38,378 nucleotides of DNA from a virus: IMG/VR virus record IMGVR_UViG_3300013372_004109, positions 1-38,378 of that record, one strand, 5' to 3'. The notes below the pieces were generated by a model. That model had not been told where the DNA came from, did no database searches, and worked only from the letters and a program-made list of their open reading frames with translations. Positions within the stretch are counted from its first letter, which is position 1, and each line of letters starts with the position of its first letter. Shown here one piece after another: positions 22,542 through 32,452 of this stretch. Both the position numbers and the translations under genes were made by a program.

Positions 22542-25256
22542 TTATGTTGTACAAACCACGTTTGAAAAACTATATCCAGACATATTTCTGTTGTCACACA
22601 ATATTGTTAAATCTAATATATATTTTATATTATCAATTTGTGGACCAAGATAAATACCAGACACAGTGTATGTTTTACCATTTCTTGCCCATGTATATGT
22701 ACGATATTCTATTACTGTTTCTGGTATTGTTATTGATTTAGGTGGTAACATAACCTTACCAATAAATTCAGAACCTGCGTTCATCTGTGCTAAATAAACA
22801 CTATCACATTTTTTGTCATATACTAATTTAGGTTTAAATGCTGTATTATTAGATGACAAATTTGCTATTAAAACGTTAACGTTTTCACCAGAACCACAAA
22901 CTATACCTTTAATATCATTTGTTTTATTTATTTCATTAAAACTATCATCACAAAATAATGATGTGTATTCTTTATATTTAAATTTTTGTTCGTCAAAAAT
23001 TGTATTTGTATATATTTTAACACTACCCCAAATAGCTGTAGATGGAATTACTTGTTCAATAATATCTACCCAATAATTACCAATAAGATTAGAAAACTTA
23101 TCCATAGTAATATAATCAAAAGCTGAACTAGTTGTATTAACGTAATTAGCACTAGCTAAATATCTTTCATATATTGCTCTAAGAGTCCCATAACTAGAAA
23201 TTGTTTGTCTATTCTTAGCATCAATTAGTTCTGAAACCATAAAGTTTTCAAAATTACTAATAGTTTTAATAGTAGATAAATCAGTAGTTATTAATTTAGT
23301 AAAATCTACATTACCATCACCACAACATAATAAATTATTATTATCACTAAGATTACTATCCATAAAATTATATGATGAATCATCCATAAAAACAAAACAT
23401 CTATCATCTTGGAATTCTTTACCAAAATCGTTATCAATGTTTTCACAATTATTACATGTAGTTACACCAGTTAATAATCCATAATTATCATTTAAATAAC
23501 ACCATACATCAGTTTCAATAGCAGAAGCAATACTAATATCTAAATCAATTTCTTTTGAATTTATTACTAATCTTTCATCATTTATATCATAATTAGTTTG
23601 TCTAACAGGGTTTGTTCCATCACTTTTAGCAACTAAAAATTCTCTATTAGTTAAACTAGTAGTATCAACCCATGATTTTTTATTATCAACAATTCTTGTT
23701 AAATCAAAACCTGGATTTTTTGATATAGTAATAATATCATTTTTTTTAAGTGTTTTACAAGATTTATCTAATACAATATTATCTAATAAAAGACAAAAAT
23801 CAATACAAGAATAATTAATTTTAAAACTAATTGTTATTTTTTTATCAGTTATAAGATTAATAATGTTTGGGTCTGTAATTACTGTTGAATATGATAACCA
23901 ATTTGAAGCAAATGCATTTTTTGGTAATGTGGATAAAAATGTTGATTGTTCACTTTCCGCTAACCCTGATTCTATAAATAACTCACTTAATAATTCATCT
24001 AGAAGTAAATCACAACTACTAACATTTGGTGTTTCTTCAAGACCGTTATCTATTGATAAAATTGTACAATCTGATAATCCAATATCAGTATTTGATGGGT
24101 CACCACAAATATAAAAACCACTATCACCACTCGTAGTTAAATATTCATATAAATTACTAGTTAAATTAATTGCTGGAAATGTTGCAGCTGAAAATACACT
24201 AGTAATTTTATTATCATCATCATTAACAAAGTTTAAATGCATTTCTATATCTAAAGCTTCTAACGCTTGAGTTGGTGTTAAACAATCAGAATTACCAATA
24301 GCTATTGTTTCAATTAATTTATTTTGTTCGTTAGTTAATTCTAATTGTGCTGAAGTTAACTCGCTTGTCTTTTTATTTAACTTAACTAATAAATCAGATT
24401 TTGTACCAAATGGAATGTCACAACTATTAATTGCAACACCATTTGGCCAAGTTTGAGTAGCTATTTTGATTACATCATTACATGTATAACCTGGTTTACT
24501 AATATCACCAAGTAAAAATTGTGTATAATTAGTTGTACCCAAAATATTTTCCCATACAGTTAAACCATAATCAGTTAAACAATAAATTACTTTATCATAT
24601 GTTGTTGTGGTATTATCCAATTGAGCATCGGGTTTTGCAACATTTGTAGTATTAAATGCTGTATTTTCAAAATTACTAGTTGTATTAGCAATAGTTGATT
24701 GATTAACAGTTGTTGTTGGGAATGTAAGACATTCAATTGAATATGGTGTACCCGATATTTGTTTTTGTAATGAAACTATACTATTACTTAATGTTTCTAT
24801 TTCAGTGTTTAAATTTTCAATGTTTTGTTGAGTGATATTTATTTGCATTAAATTTTCATCACTAAGTTTATTTGTTGTAACTGTAGGGTTAATTATATTT
24901 AATAAAGTCTCACATTTAATCTTCAATAAATAATCAAAACTAATTTTTAAATCACACGTTCCAGATTCAAACCCATAAACATCAAATAAAACACCATCAT
25001 CACCTTTAGGGTTAACAATAAGATTAATAGGTTCATTAAAACCACATGTTTTTGGTGGAGACAACAAACATTTTTGTGTTTCTAAATCAAAATAATAAGT
25101 AGGGTCTAATGCTTTACAACACGCTAACGTTAATTCTACTGGGTAATTACTGTTATTATGAAATACGCTAACAGTTCCATCGGTAATATTTTCTATAATT
25201 TTACCAATTTTTTTAGTTTCTTCCTTAGTTAAACACTTATTTGTTGTTTCTGCCAT
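22542..25256 (-). CDS. Large Cys-containing tail-module protein (904 residues)
   Basis: The protein contains two helical coiled segments, near residues 140-165 (NITQQNIENLNTEIETLSNS) and 290-315 (KLNKKTSELTSAQLELTNEQ), within an otherwise beta-rich sequence. Cys residues are frequent and often paired, for example CNNCENID and NLLCCGDGN. The C-terminus (YTWARNGKTYTVSGIYLGPQ) resembles a small beta domain. No enzyme motif is recognised. It probably forms a long tail or baseplate fibre, placed here by its location between the gpI-like protein and the fibre genes. Confidence 0.7.
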   Translation of the reverse strand: MAETTNKCLTKEETKKIGKIIENITDGTVSVFHNNSNYPVELTLACCKALDPTYYFDLETQKCLLSPPKTCGFNEPINLIVNPKGDDGVLFDVYGFESGTCDLKISFDYLLKIKCETLLNIINPTVTTNKLSDENLMQINITQQNIENLNTEIETLSNSIVSLQKQISGTPYSIECLTFPTTTVNQSTIANTTSNFENTAFNTTNVAKPDAQLDNTTTTYDKVIYCLTDYGLTVWENILGTTNYTQFLLGDISKPGYTCNDVIKIATQTWPNGVAINSCDIPFGTKSDLLVKLNKKTSELTSAQLELTNEQNKLIETIAIGNSDCLTPTQALEALDIEMHLNFVNDDDNKITSVFSAATFPAINLTSNLYEYLTTSGDSGFYICGDPSNTDIGLSDCTILSIDNGLEETPNVSSCDLLLDELLSELFIESGLAESEQSTFLSTLPKNAFASNWLSYSTVITDPNIINLITDKKITISFKINYSCIDFCLLLDNIVLDKSCKTLKKNDIITISKNPGFDLTRIVDNKKSWVDTTSLTNREFLVAKSDGTNPVRQTNYDINDERLVINSKEIDLDISIASAIETDVWCYLNDNYGLLTGVTTCNNCENIDNDFGKEFQDDRCFVFMDDSSYNFMDSNLSDNNNLLCCGDGNVDFTKLITTDLSTIKTISNFENFMVSELIDAKNRQTISSYGTLRAIYERYLASANYVNTTSSAFDYITMDKFSNLIGNYWVDIIEQVIPSTAIWGSVKIYTNTIFDEQKFKYKEYTSLFCDDSFNEINKTNDIKGIVCGSGENVNVLIANLSSNNTAFKPKLVYDKKCDSVYLAQMNAGSEFIGKVMLPPKSITIPETVIEYRTYTWARNGKTYTVSGIYLGPQIDNIKYILDLTILCDNRNMSGYSFSNVVCTT

Positions 25257-25277
25257 TTTATCTTACTATGTTATTTT

Positions 25278-27920
25278 TTAATTTAATATATCAGTACACT
25301 TTTTTGTACCATCTTTTTTAGCTTTTAGAAAAGTAGCCATAACTCCAGAGTCACCTTTTCTTAAATCTTCTATCCCGTTTTGTGTTAATTTACATGCGTA
25401 ACCTACTTCACCAGTGTATGGGTCAGTAATACCAGGTGTTGGTATTGTAAATCTAGCTTTACCAATTAAACAATTTGAACCGTCTGGAGTTGTTACACCT
25501 AAAGTACCATCTTCTTTAATAAATTCCATGTAGGTAGATTGTCGTGTACTATCTAATGGTAATAATATTGGTTGGTATATCGGTAACCATTTACACGCAA
25601 CATTACAACCACAATTACCACTTGGGTCTTTTGTCATACAACATATATAACCAGTATTTATTAGATTATCATTTTCAATTATACTATAAATAGTTGAAAT
25701 ACCTAGATTTGATTTGCAACATTCTTTAGTTGCGTATATACTAGTATTAGGTGTTGGGAGTTGATTTCCGTTAATATCGTATTTATAATATTCAAAATCT
25801 AAATACCCAAAATCATTTAATTTAGGTGAATTAGCCATATCCTTACAAATAATAGTTTTATCTTCATCTTTAATATCTATACAAATACTTAGAGCATCAT
25901 CATCACTAGCTGGCGAACACCCACATTCATTTGCTGTTGGTTGTGGGTTTGGGTCTGATATTGTTGAAGCTGATACAACAACACATTTATCAATATCTGT
26001 ACCGTTATCATTTTTTGCACCCACATAAGTTTTACCAGTATAATTAGTTATATCACCAACATTATAATTAGTAAATAAAGCTGTAGTTCCAGTTATAAAT
26101 GTTTCCCCAGTTATCGTTACTGCAGAAAAATTAGGTATTAAACCTTTAAATTGATTTATATATGCATAACCTTTATCGTATGGTCCTAAATGAGGATTAT
26201 TACCTGTAAGTATATCATGTGTTGAATTGGCACCACCTGTTTCTCTAAACCAAAGACCATAGTTTTGATAATATAAAGAACCAGTATCAGGTAATGATGA
26301 TGGATACCCATCACCATCAATAGGGTATATAGATAAATCTGTACTATCTAAACCATTTAAATCTAAAACAGTCTTAAATAAATCTATATCTATTGGGGCA
26401 TCGGCTTTATATATGTATTCGTTAAATGTAACCAAACCTAATGGTACACCTATAAATTTAAGTAAAAATTCTATTGATTTACGAGCACCTTTTGATTTCC
26501 ATAACCATGGTGAATTTAATATTATTCTTCTCCATAATTCAACATCAGCTTCAACAGCAGTTAAACCAACTGATTGACCTGCATATGTAGAATTAGATGT
26601 AGTTACATAACTAGATAATAATCCATTTTCAATTATTGAAGATGTTAATTCCCAACCTAAAACTCTAGCTAAGTTTTTGATATAAATATCTGGAATGTTA
26701 TCTTGTTTATTGTAAGAAACTGTATTGGCAAATGAAATACCATCAATAAAATTATTTATTTCATCAAAACTTCTACCATATATTCTAAGTGTTTTAGTTA
26801 CTTTTTGACCTGTTGAATCTTGGTCTAAATCATATAAATTAACTGGTGCGGTATCAAATGATGATATTGAATCAGATACTAAATATCTATTCATTAAATC
26901 ACTAGTTGATAAATCATTATTAGTTGATATATCTAATAATTTAGTAACATAATCAACATAAGCATCAGTATCAAAATCAATATTATAACCATCAGTTGTT
27001 GGCCATGTTACTGAATCAGTAACATATAAAATCATACCAGCATCAGATTTAATTGAGTAATTAAATGTTGCCGTATATTTAGGTATTATTGACCTATTTA
27101 ATAAGTGAAATTCAAAATCTGAAAGTTCATTAAAAAATGTTTCTTCTTTAATTTTATTAGGTTTTATGTGATATGAAATATTAGATGATGATACACCTGA
27201 AAATGGGTCACCTTTAACAGTAAAAAATATATAATCATTTGTCGTATATGTTGCTGCAGTAAAATTTAATACTGAATATTCAACATTATTTATTAAAACA
27301 ACATAAGCTGCATAATTAACCGTAACATTTCTTAAATCATTAGTAGAATTAAAACTATCAATAATATTACCATTTTTAAGTATGTTTAATTGATAATTAT
27401 TTTTAATAAATGTTGTGTTTACTCTAAAATTAGCAGTATCACTTAAATAATCATAAGTATAATTGTCGTAAGTATTTCCTATTAATGTATTATTGTTTAC
27501 ATCTAACGCTACATTACTAAGAAATAAAGATGCTGGCCATTTAGTAATTATATTTTCTAGTGAAACCCTTACGAATTCATTTAAAGAACCAAATTGAGCA
27601 TTGTATTTTAAATTACCTTTATCTAAATTAAGTAAAACACCAGCATTATTAGTTAATAGTTTGTTTGCATCAGCAAGAGTTAAATCTAAATCAGTTAAAG
27701 AAACAAAATTAGAAAATTTATTTGTGATAAAAAATTTATCACTTTTGGGGTCCATGTTAGTAGTAATATTGAAATTACCCATCGTAAACAATGGAGTTCC
27801 ACCTTCACTAGCTATTTGTAAACCAACTAGGTCAGGGCTAAAATTTCTATATTCGATACCGTTACCAAAAAGTTCTCTTTTTGCGTAACCAACTACCTTA
27901 ACTCTAGGATTATCACTCAT
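25278..27920 (-). CDS. Baseplate protein with a P2-gpI-like segment (880 residues)
   Basis: A segment near residues 455-500 reads VELWRRIILNSPWLWKSKGA, followed by RKSIEFLLKFIGVPLGLVTF. The order 'rigid hydrophobic helix, short linker with KG, then SIEFLLKFIG' is the mark of the tail protein I family, which links baseplate to fibres. The N-terminal 400 residues are beta and helix mixed, with Asn/Asp rich loops. The C-terminal quarter is cysteine-rich (NECGCSPASD, KECCKSN, NCGCNVACKW). TATAAATA abuts its ATG. I place it as a baseplate wedge or fibre-connector protein. Confidence 0.75.
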   Translation of the reverse strand: MSDNPRVKVVGYAKRELFGNGIEYRNFSPDLVGLQIASEGGTPLFTMGNFNITTNMDPKSDKFFITNKFSNFVSLTDLDLTLADANKLLTNNAGVLLNLDKGNLKYNAQFGSLNEFVRVSLENIITKWPASLFLSNVALDVNNNTLIGNTYDNYTYDYLSDTANFRVNTTFIKNNYQLNILKNGNIIDSFNSTNDLRNVTVNYAAYVVLINNVEYSVLNFTAATYTTNDYIFFTVKGDPFSGVSSSNISYHIKPNKIKEETFFNELSDFEFHLLNRSIIPKYTATFNYSIKSDAGMILYVTDSVTWPTTDGYNIDFDTDAYVDYVTKLLDISTNNDLSTSDLMNRYLVSDSISSFDTAPVNLYDLDQDSTGQKVTKTLRIYGRSFDEINNFIDGISFANTVSYNKQDNIPDIYIKNLARVLGWELTSSIIENGLLSSYVTTSNSTYAGQSVGLTAVEADVELWRRIILNSPWLWKSKGARKSIEFLLKFIGVPLGLVTFNEYIYKADAPIDIDLFKTVLDLNGLDSTDLSIYPIDGDGYPSSLPDTGSLYYQNYGLWFRETGGANSTHDILTGNNPHLGPYDKGYAYINQFKGLIPNFSAVTITGETFITGTTALFTNYNVGDITNYTGKTYVGAKNDNGTDIDKCVVVSASTISDPNPQPTANECGCSPASDDDALSICIDIKDEDKTIICKDMANSPKLNDFGYLDFEYYKYDINGNQLPTPNTSIYATKECCKSNLGISTIYSIIENDNLINTGYICCMTKDPSGNCGCNVACKWLPIYQPILLPLDSTRQSTYMEFIKEDGTLGVTTPDGSNCLIGKARFTIPTPGITDPYTGEVGYACKLTQNGIEDLRKGDSGVMATFLKAKKDGTKKCTDILN

Positions 27921-27929
27921 TATTTATAC

Positions 27930-28853
27930 TTATATTGTTGTTATTGTATTAAATGTTTTACTAAAATCAACACTTTTTAATGCTTCTCGTACTTCAAATA
28001 ATGGAGTACCAGTATATACGTCTTTTATCTCGTATAAGTTGTATTGTTTATAAATATCATTATTAAAATTATATATAGTATAAATTCCATCATCAAGTGA
28101 TTTTGTTTGATTACCAAACATAGCAAACGCAAGTGTTTCAACATCATGTTGTACCATTTCAATTTCAACCATTAATGGATTAAAAAAAGTGTTGGTAATA
28201 ATCACTTGTTGATTTGGTTGCCCTATAAATGGAAACACATTTGGGTTGACATTTGATGATGAACTTGGTGTTACTGTACAATATGTAAGAGTTGAGTTAT
28301 CATTGAATCTATAACGAATTGCTTTTTGACTTGTATTGGTAAGATTTTGATTAACTGGTTCTGCTCTATTATTAGATGTAATCACTCTAAAAAAATTATT
28401 TATTTTAGCATCATTTGTATTGGTTGTTGTATTTAAATATTCTATTCTATAACCAACCAAACCATTATTTTCAAATCTATTAGCAAAAGCTGTTGGAATG
28501 CTGGAAATATCAAAAACTAAACCTTTGGTATCTGGATAAGCTGACAATACACCTACATCAACAATTCTAGTACGAATTTCAATTGGTTTAATTACTATTG
28601 TATAAAACCCTTTAGTCCCAAATTTATCTGTTGGTAATTTTAGAGTATACATACCACCAAAAACTTCAAATGTAGATACACCTGATTGAACTCTATTTGG
28701 ATTATTTACTTTAATCAAAACTTCATTTGGGTCTAATTTTTGTAAAGTTGTATTACCAATACTATCTCTAGATGCTGAAAAATGATAAAATATCTCTACA
28801 TCATCTGGTGTTATATCTGCTGGTCTTACTATACCGTATGTTCCATTTGCCAT
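27930..28853 (-). CDS. Tail/baseplate structural protein (307 residues)
   Basis: It starts ANGTYGIVRPADITPDDVEI, with no signal peptide. The sequence is beta-rich and includes FEVFGGMYTLKLPTDKFGTK and a Pro-ordered strand, YTIVIKPIEIRTRIVDVGVL. No family is recognised. Its place between the wedge-like genes suggests a baseplate or tail-tip component. Its stop lies nine bases before the ATG of the 880-residue gene, consistent with one operon. Confidence 0.7.
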   Translation of the reverse strand: MANGTYGIVRPADITPDDVEIFYHFSASRDSIGNTTLQKLDPNEVLIKVNNPNRVQSGVSTFEVFGGMYTLKLPTDKFGTKGFYTIVIKPIEIRTRIVDVGVLSAYPDTKGLVFDISSIPTAFANRFENNGLVGYRIEYLNTTTNTNDAKINNFFRVITSNNRAEPVNQNLTNTSQKAIRYRFNDNSTLTYCTVTPSSSSNVNPNVFPFIGQPNQQVIITNTFFNPLMVEIEMVQHDVETLAFAMFGNQTKSLDDGIYTIYNFNNDIYKQYNLYEIKDVYTGTPLFEVREALKSVDFSKTFNTITTI

Positions 28854-28875
28854 TTTATTTCTTTATTAATTTTTA

Positions 28876-29766
28876 TTATTGTTTATTTAATTTATAAAAT
28901 CCATTACCATAACGTGATAATTCATTTAAAGCTTTTATTTCTGATAACCTTAAATGTTTATCCATAACTGAAGTTATACCTCGTTCTATAAATACTTCGC
29001 TTTTCACTTCTGGCGGAAAAATTATTCCAAATAAATATTCTTCTTTTGTTATTGCGGATAATGAACTATTTGACATGTTAATACCCTCACAAACATAATT
29101 AAATTGAGTGATTGGTATTGTAGAGTTAATACCGTTTAATATCACCCGTCTAGTTTGGCCAGTATATTCTATATATTGTAAACCATTAATTTGATTAGTT
29201 GTTCCAAGTGTCGAACCTGTTGGTGTATCAAAAACATAAATTCTGGGTTCACCCATTGAATGGATTCTACTTACACCTGAAATAGCTAAATTAACATAAT
29301 TGTAATAATTAGCTCTTTCCATATCAAAACCAACTTTAAATGGTATCTTAGCATCATATGACCTTAAGTCTTCTAACTTACTGTCAGTATAACCCGTAAT
29401 TTTAAAATTTAAAGAGTTTATTGCTGGATAATTAGTATAACCAGAAAGTGATACTTGTGGTATTCTTAATATTTCTTTATTTGTTAAACTATAAGGGTTT
29501 GTTGTGTATGTCCCACCTGTATAAAAATTAAAATCAATTATATTTAAATTAAATAATTTTTGTTTTAATATTGAATAATCAGGTATTGAACTAGACTCAG
29601 TTTTAGCGGAATATTCAATATCAGCAAAAATACCCATATTATCCATTGATTGGGTTAACATTACATTTACATAGAAAGTATCAGCAGTTAATTTACCCCA
29701 TGTTTTACTATTATAGGTTCTATCAATACTATCTTCTAATAATATTTTTTTTTTAAATACTTCCAT
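28876..29766 (-). CDS. Tail/baseplate structural protein (296 residues)
   Basis: The 296-residue product begins EVFKKKILLEDSIDRTYNSK. It is mainly beta-predicted with scattered Tyr and Asn, and has no membrane segment. The C-terminal 60 residues (GIIFPPEVKSEVFIERGITS, then VMDKHLRLSEIKALNELSRY) are more helical and may be an interaction region. It begins at the stop of the 293-residue gene (shared base), which implies coupled synthesis and perhaps a paired complex. Function is inferred from location only. Confidence 0.7.
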   Translation of the reverse strand: MEVFKKKILLEDSIDRTYNSKTWGKLTADTFYVNVMLTQSMDNMGIFADIEYSAKTESSSIPDYSILKQKLFNLNIIDFNFYTGGTYTTNPYSLTNKEILRIPQVSLSGYTNYPAINSLNFKITGYTDSKLEDLRSYDAKIPFKVGFDMERANYYNYVNLAISGVSRIHSMGEPRIYVFDTPTGSTLGTTNQINGLQYIEYTGQTRRVILNGINSTIPITQFNYVCEGINMSNSSLSAITKEEYLFGIIFPPEVKSEVFIERGITSVMDKHLRLSEIKALNELSRYGNGFYKLNKQ

Positions 29767-30647
29767 TATTTTGCTTGTATTTGATATAGGTTAATTATTA
29801 TATCGTTACCAACATAATTAACATTATTTGATGCAGTAACAACATTTCCAGAAGAATCTAAATTTCCTTGATATAAGGAATCAACAGTATAATAATAACC
29901 TGTAATGTCTCTAGTTAATATGTATCTAGTATATAATTCATTCACTACTTTATCTATTTGTAAGGGTGTTTGTAAATTCTTAACCATAAGATTAGTTGAT
30001 TTACCAGTTTTAGCATTTTTAAAACTAGCTCTCATATATAAATATTTAGATTCACCTATTTTTAACTCATCTCTATAATCATATAAATAATAACCTTCAG
30101 AAAAACCCTTAGGTTTAAGTATAGGATTCATAACAATAAAATGTAATTTAACTTCATTTGCTGGTACTGGTTGTCCAGGAATACCAACAATACGATTATA
30201 GGTATTAAGTTGTTGTGCATCAGTACCCAATAAATCGGTATCATTTAATTTAGAATAAATAGTGTTATAACTAATAAGTCTTTGTGTCATTGGGTTAGGT
30301 GAATCAAAAAATGCCATATAAATAAAACTTTCTTTGAAACAACTTTTTTCATATTTAATATCATCATCAGCAAAACCTATTGCTTTATAATCTAACCCCC
30401 CATTTAAATCTAAATTATATGATATGGTAATTAAGGGTTTAGCCTGTGAATTTAAAGGTAAATATCTAACCTTATCATAATCAGAAATAGGGTTAATTGC
30501 ATTTTCTACTTGTACATCAACAAACACTCTATCTATTAATTCAGATTGACCAATTTCTTGACTTTCTAAACTAATAGGTATGTTTATAGTAGTAGCTGTT
30601 GTACCACTACTTATAGTAGTTAAATTTATTTGATATCTAGCAAACAT
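29766..30647 (-). CDS. Tail/baseplate structural protein (293 residues)
   Basis: It starts FARYQINLTTISSGTTATTI and contains a string of beta segments. No enzyme motif or membrane segment is visible. The central part (ESFIYMAFFDSPNPMTQRLI) has several aromatic residues. Its start overlaps the stop of the 604-residue gene by 11 bases, and its own stop touches the next start, so the 604-, 293- and 296-residue proteins are probably made together in fixed ratio. The role in the particle is inferred. Confidence 0.7.
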   Translation of the reverse strand: MFARYQINLTTISSGTTATTINIPISLESQEIGQSELIDRVFVDVQVENAINPISDYDKVRYLPLNSQAKPLITISYNLDLNGGLDYKAIGFADDDIKYEKSCFKESFIYMAFFDSPNPMTQRLISYNTIYSKLNDTDLLGTDAQQLNTYNRIVGIPGQPVPANEVKLHFIVMNPILKPKGFSEGYYLYDYRDELKIGESKYLYMRASFKNAKTGKSTNLMVKNLQTPLQIDKVVNELYTRYILTRDITGYYYTVDSLYQGNLDSSGNVVTASNNVNYVGNDIIINLYQIQAK

Positions 30648-32451
30648 CTTCTTCTGAATTAATTGTAAATTTATCGGTTATTTTTTCACCTATAGGGTCA
30701 GCTGGGAAATTAGTATAAAATAAATCCCACATATTAAATGGGTCTTGTCTTTTTACATAAAAACAAAAATTATCATATAAATAATGTGTACCATTAAGAA
30801 ATGGATAGTCTAATGGTTTTATATTAGTTTCAGCAAATCCTAAGTCTAATAAATCCCTCCAAATAAATCTACCATCACCCAAATCAATAGCATACGTTGG
30901 CATATCTACAGTTGTAGCATTACCAGTTTCAATATAACTAGAAAAATTTCTAATTTTAATTTGGTGATGTGCTTTATAATAATAACCTTCATATCTAGGT
31001 CCTAATGTTAATGGTTCAGTTATTAATGTCCCACCATTTAATGGGGGTGGTTGGAGTTTATTAACAGCATTTAAAATAGCTGGTGTTTCTCTATTTATTG
31101 TGTTAAACCTATGATGAACATCAGATAAAACTACTTCAATCAAATCATTAGTATTAAACTCAACTAAATCACCATAAAATAAATCACCACTAATTAAAAT
31201 ATTTGATTCTAAAGGTGTGTATGATTGAAACGGTGCTGTCCCACCATTATGAATTTTATTGATAACTGGTAACCCTGTTAAATAACTAAAACTACTTCCA
31301 GCGTTATTAAAGTGTTCAATAAATGGTGTTTCTAAACCTGAAGATACTCTAGTAAATAAACTATTACTATCTGTTTTTATAATAGTTAAAAATATTTCAC
31401 TTAGTGGTCTACCTAAATTATCTGTTAAATCACTAACATCAATATCTTCATTAAAAGCAAATTGTATTATTTTATCATAATAAACATTTTCACTAAAACC
31501 TAAAGCATATGTTTCATAATCATCAGTTTCAATAACTGGTGCGTATTTTGTTTTTATTTTTTTAAATTTTCTAAAATAATATTGAGAATCTTTACCATTT
31601 ACTACTTTAATCATTCTAGTATCAAAATCTATAGTACCTGTGTTTGGTAAATCTAAAACAAAATAAAAATCTTTTAAATCACCATTATCTAATCCTGTTC
31701 TAATAACAACACGTTCTCCATCAAAACCATTACTACCTACAATTCTAACAATATCACCAATTTTAAGGTTGTGTTTACATGCCAAACTAAAAGCAGTCAT
31801 AGGTCTTGTTGCTACAAAACATGAAAGTTTATCAACTATTAATAAACCACCGTTAACCATATAATGTGTTGTATCAGCTGATGCTGGATATGTAATAGTT
31901 AATTCCCAATTTTTTAATTGTGTTGTTTTATCAGCTAATTGTGTATTACTAGGCTGATAAGGAAATGTATCTGGTATAAAAGAAAAACGTTCTCTTTTTG
32001 GTTCCATATCATAAAAATCACAAAAACCTGCAAGTGTTTTATCTGGATTTAAATGACCAAACCACCCATCTATCTCAAGTAGATTATTTTTAAATGATGT
32101 TTGATATGTATAATCGCTTTTATCAGCTACATCGTAATCTTTTGGATATGATGTATCCAAAAATGAAATATCGTTAAATGTAGACCAAGTAAATGCGTTA
32201 TTTTTAAGGTTATCGTTTAAATTGAATAACGCATTAGAAACCGTTGGGTTAATTGACCCAATGACTCTATAAAAACTACTTCTATTTCTTTCAGTATCAA
32301 ATCTATCACCAGCATTAACAGTTTTGTTTTTTTCGTCAGGTGGTAATAATCTTTCTTTAGTGTTTAAATTAATTTTTAAATACGTGTCGTCATTTACATC
32401 TTTTTTTGATGTAAAACCATTAAGCCTTTGTTTTAATCTTTCTATATCCAT
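30637..32451 (-). CDS. Tail/baseplate structural protein (604 residues)
   Basis: It opens with a short charged helix (DIERLKQRLNGFTSKKDVND), followed by a mostly beta-structured sequence. One segment near 220-260 (KHNLKIGDIVRIVGSNGFDG) resembles the small beta-barrel domain found in many tail proteins. No catalytic motif is visible. One base separates its start from the stop of the 1497-residue adhesin gene, and it overlaps the 293-residue gene. A baseplate or tail-tip role is inferred from the neighbours. Confidence 0.7.
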   Translation of the reverse strand: MDIERLKQRLNGFTSKKDVNDDTYLKINLNTKERLLPPDEKNKTVNAGDRFDTERNRSSFYRVIGSINPTVSNALFNLNDNLKNNAFTWSTFNDISFLDTSYPKDYDVADKSDYTYQTSFKNNLLEIDGWFGHLNPDKTLAGFCDFYDMEPKRERFSFIPDTFPYQPSNTQLADKTTQLKNWELTITYPASADTTHYMVNGGLLIVDKLSCFVATRPMTAFSLACKHNLKIGDIVRIVGSNGFDGERVVIRTGLDNGDLKDFYFVLDLPNTGTIDFDTRMIKVVNGKDSQYYFRKFKKIKTKYAPVIETDDYETYALGFSENVYYDKIIQFAFNEDIDVSDLTDNLGRPLSEIFLTIIKTDSNSLFTRVSSGLETPFIEHFNNAGSSFSYLTGLPVINKIHNGGTAPFQSYTPLESNILISGDLFYGDLVEFNTNDLIEVVLSDVHHRFNTINRETPAILNAVNKLQPPPLNGGTLITEPLTLGPRYEGYYYKAHHQIKIRNFSSYIETGNATTVDMPTYAIDLGDGRFIWRDLLDLGFAETNIKPLDYPFLNGTHYLYDNFCFYVKRQDPFNMWDLFYTNFPADPIGEKITDKFTINSEEDVC

Positions 32452-32452
32452 C

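Noticed and set aside
27921-27928. TATAAATA directly before the ATG of the 880-residue gene as a late promoter
   Set aside because: It abuts the ATG, so transcription would start inside the gene. An A-rich start context explains it better.
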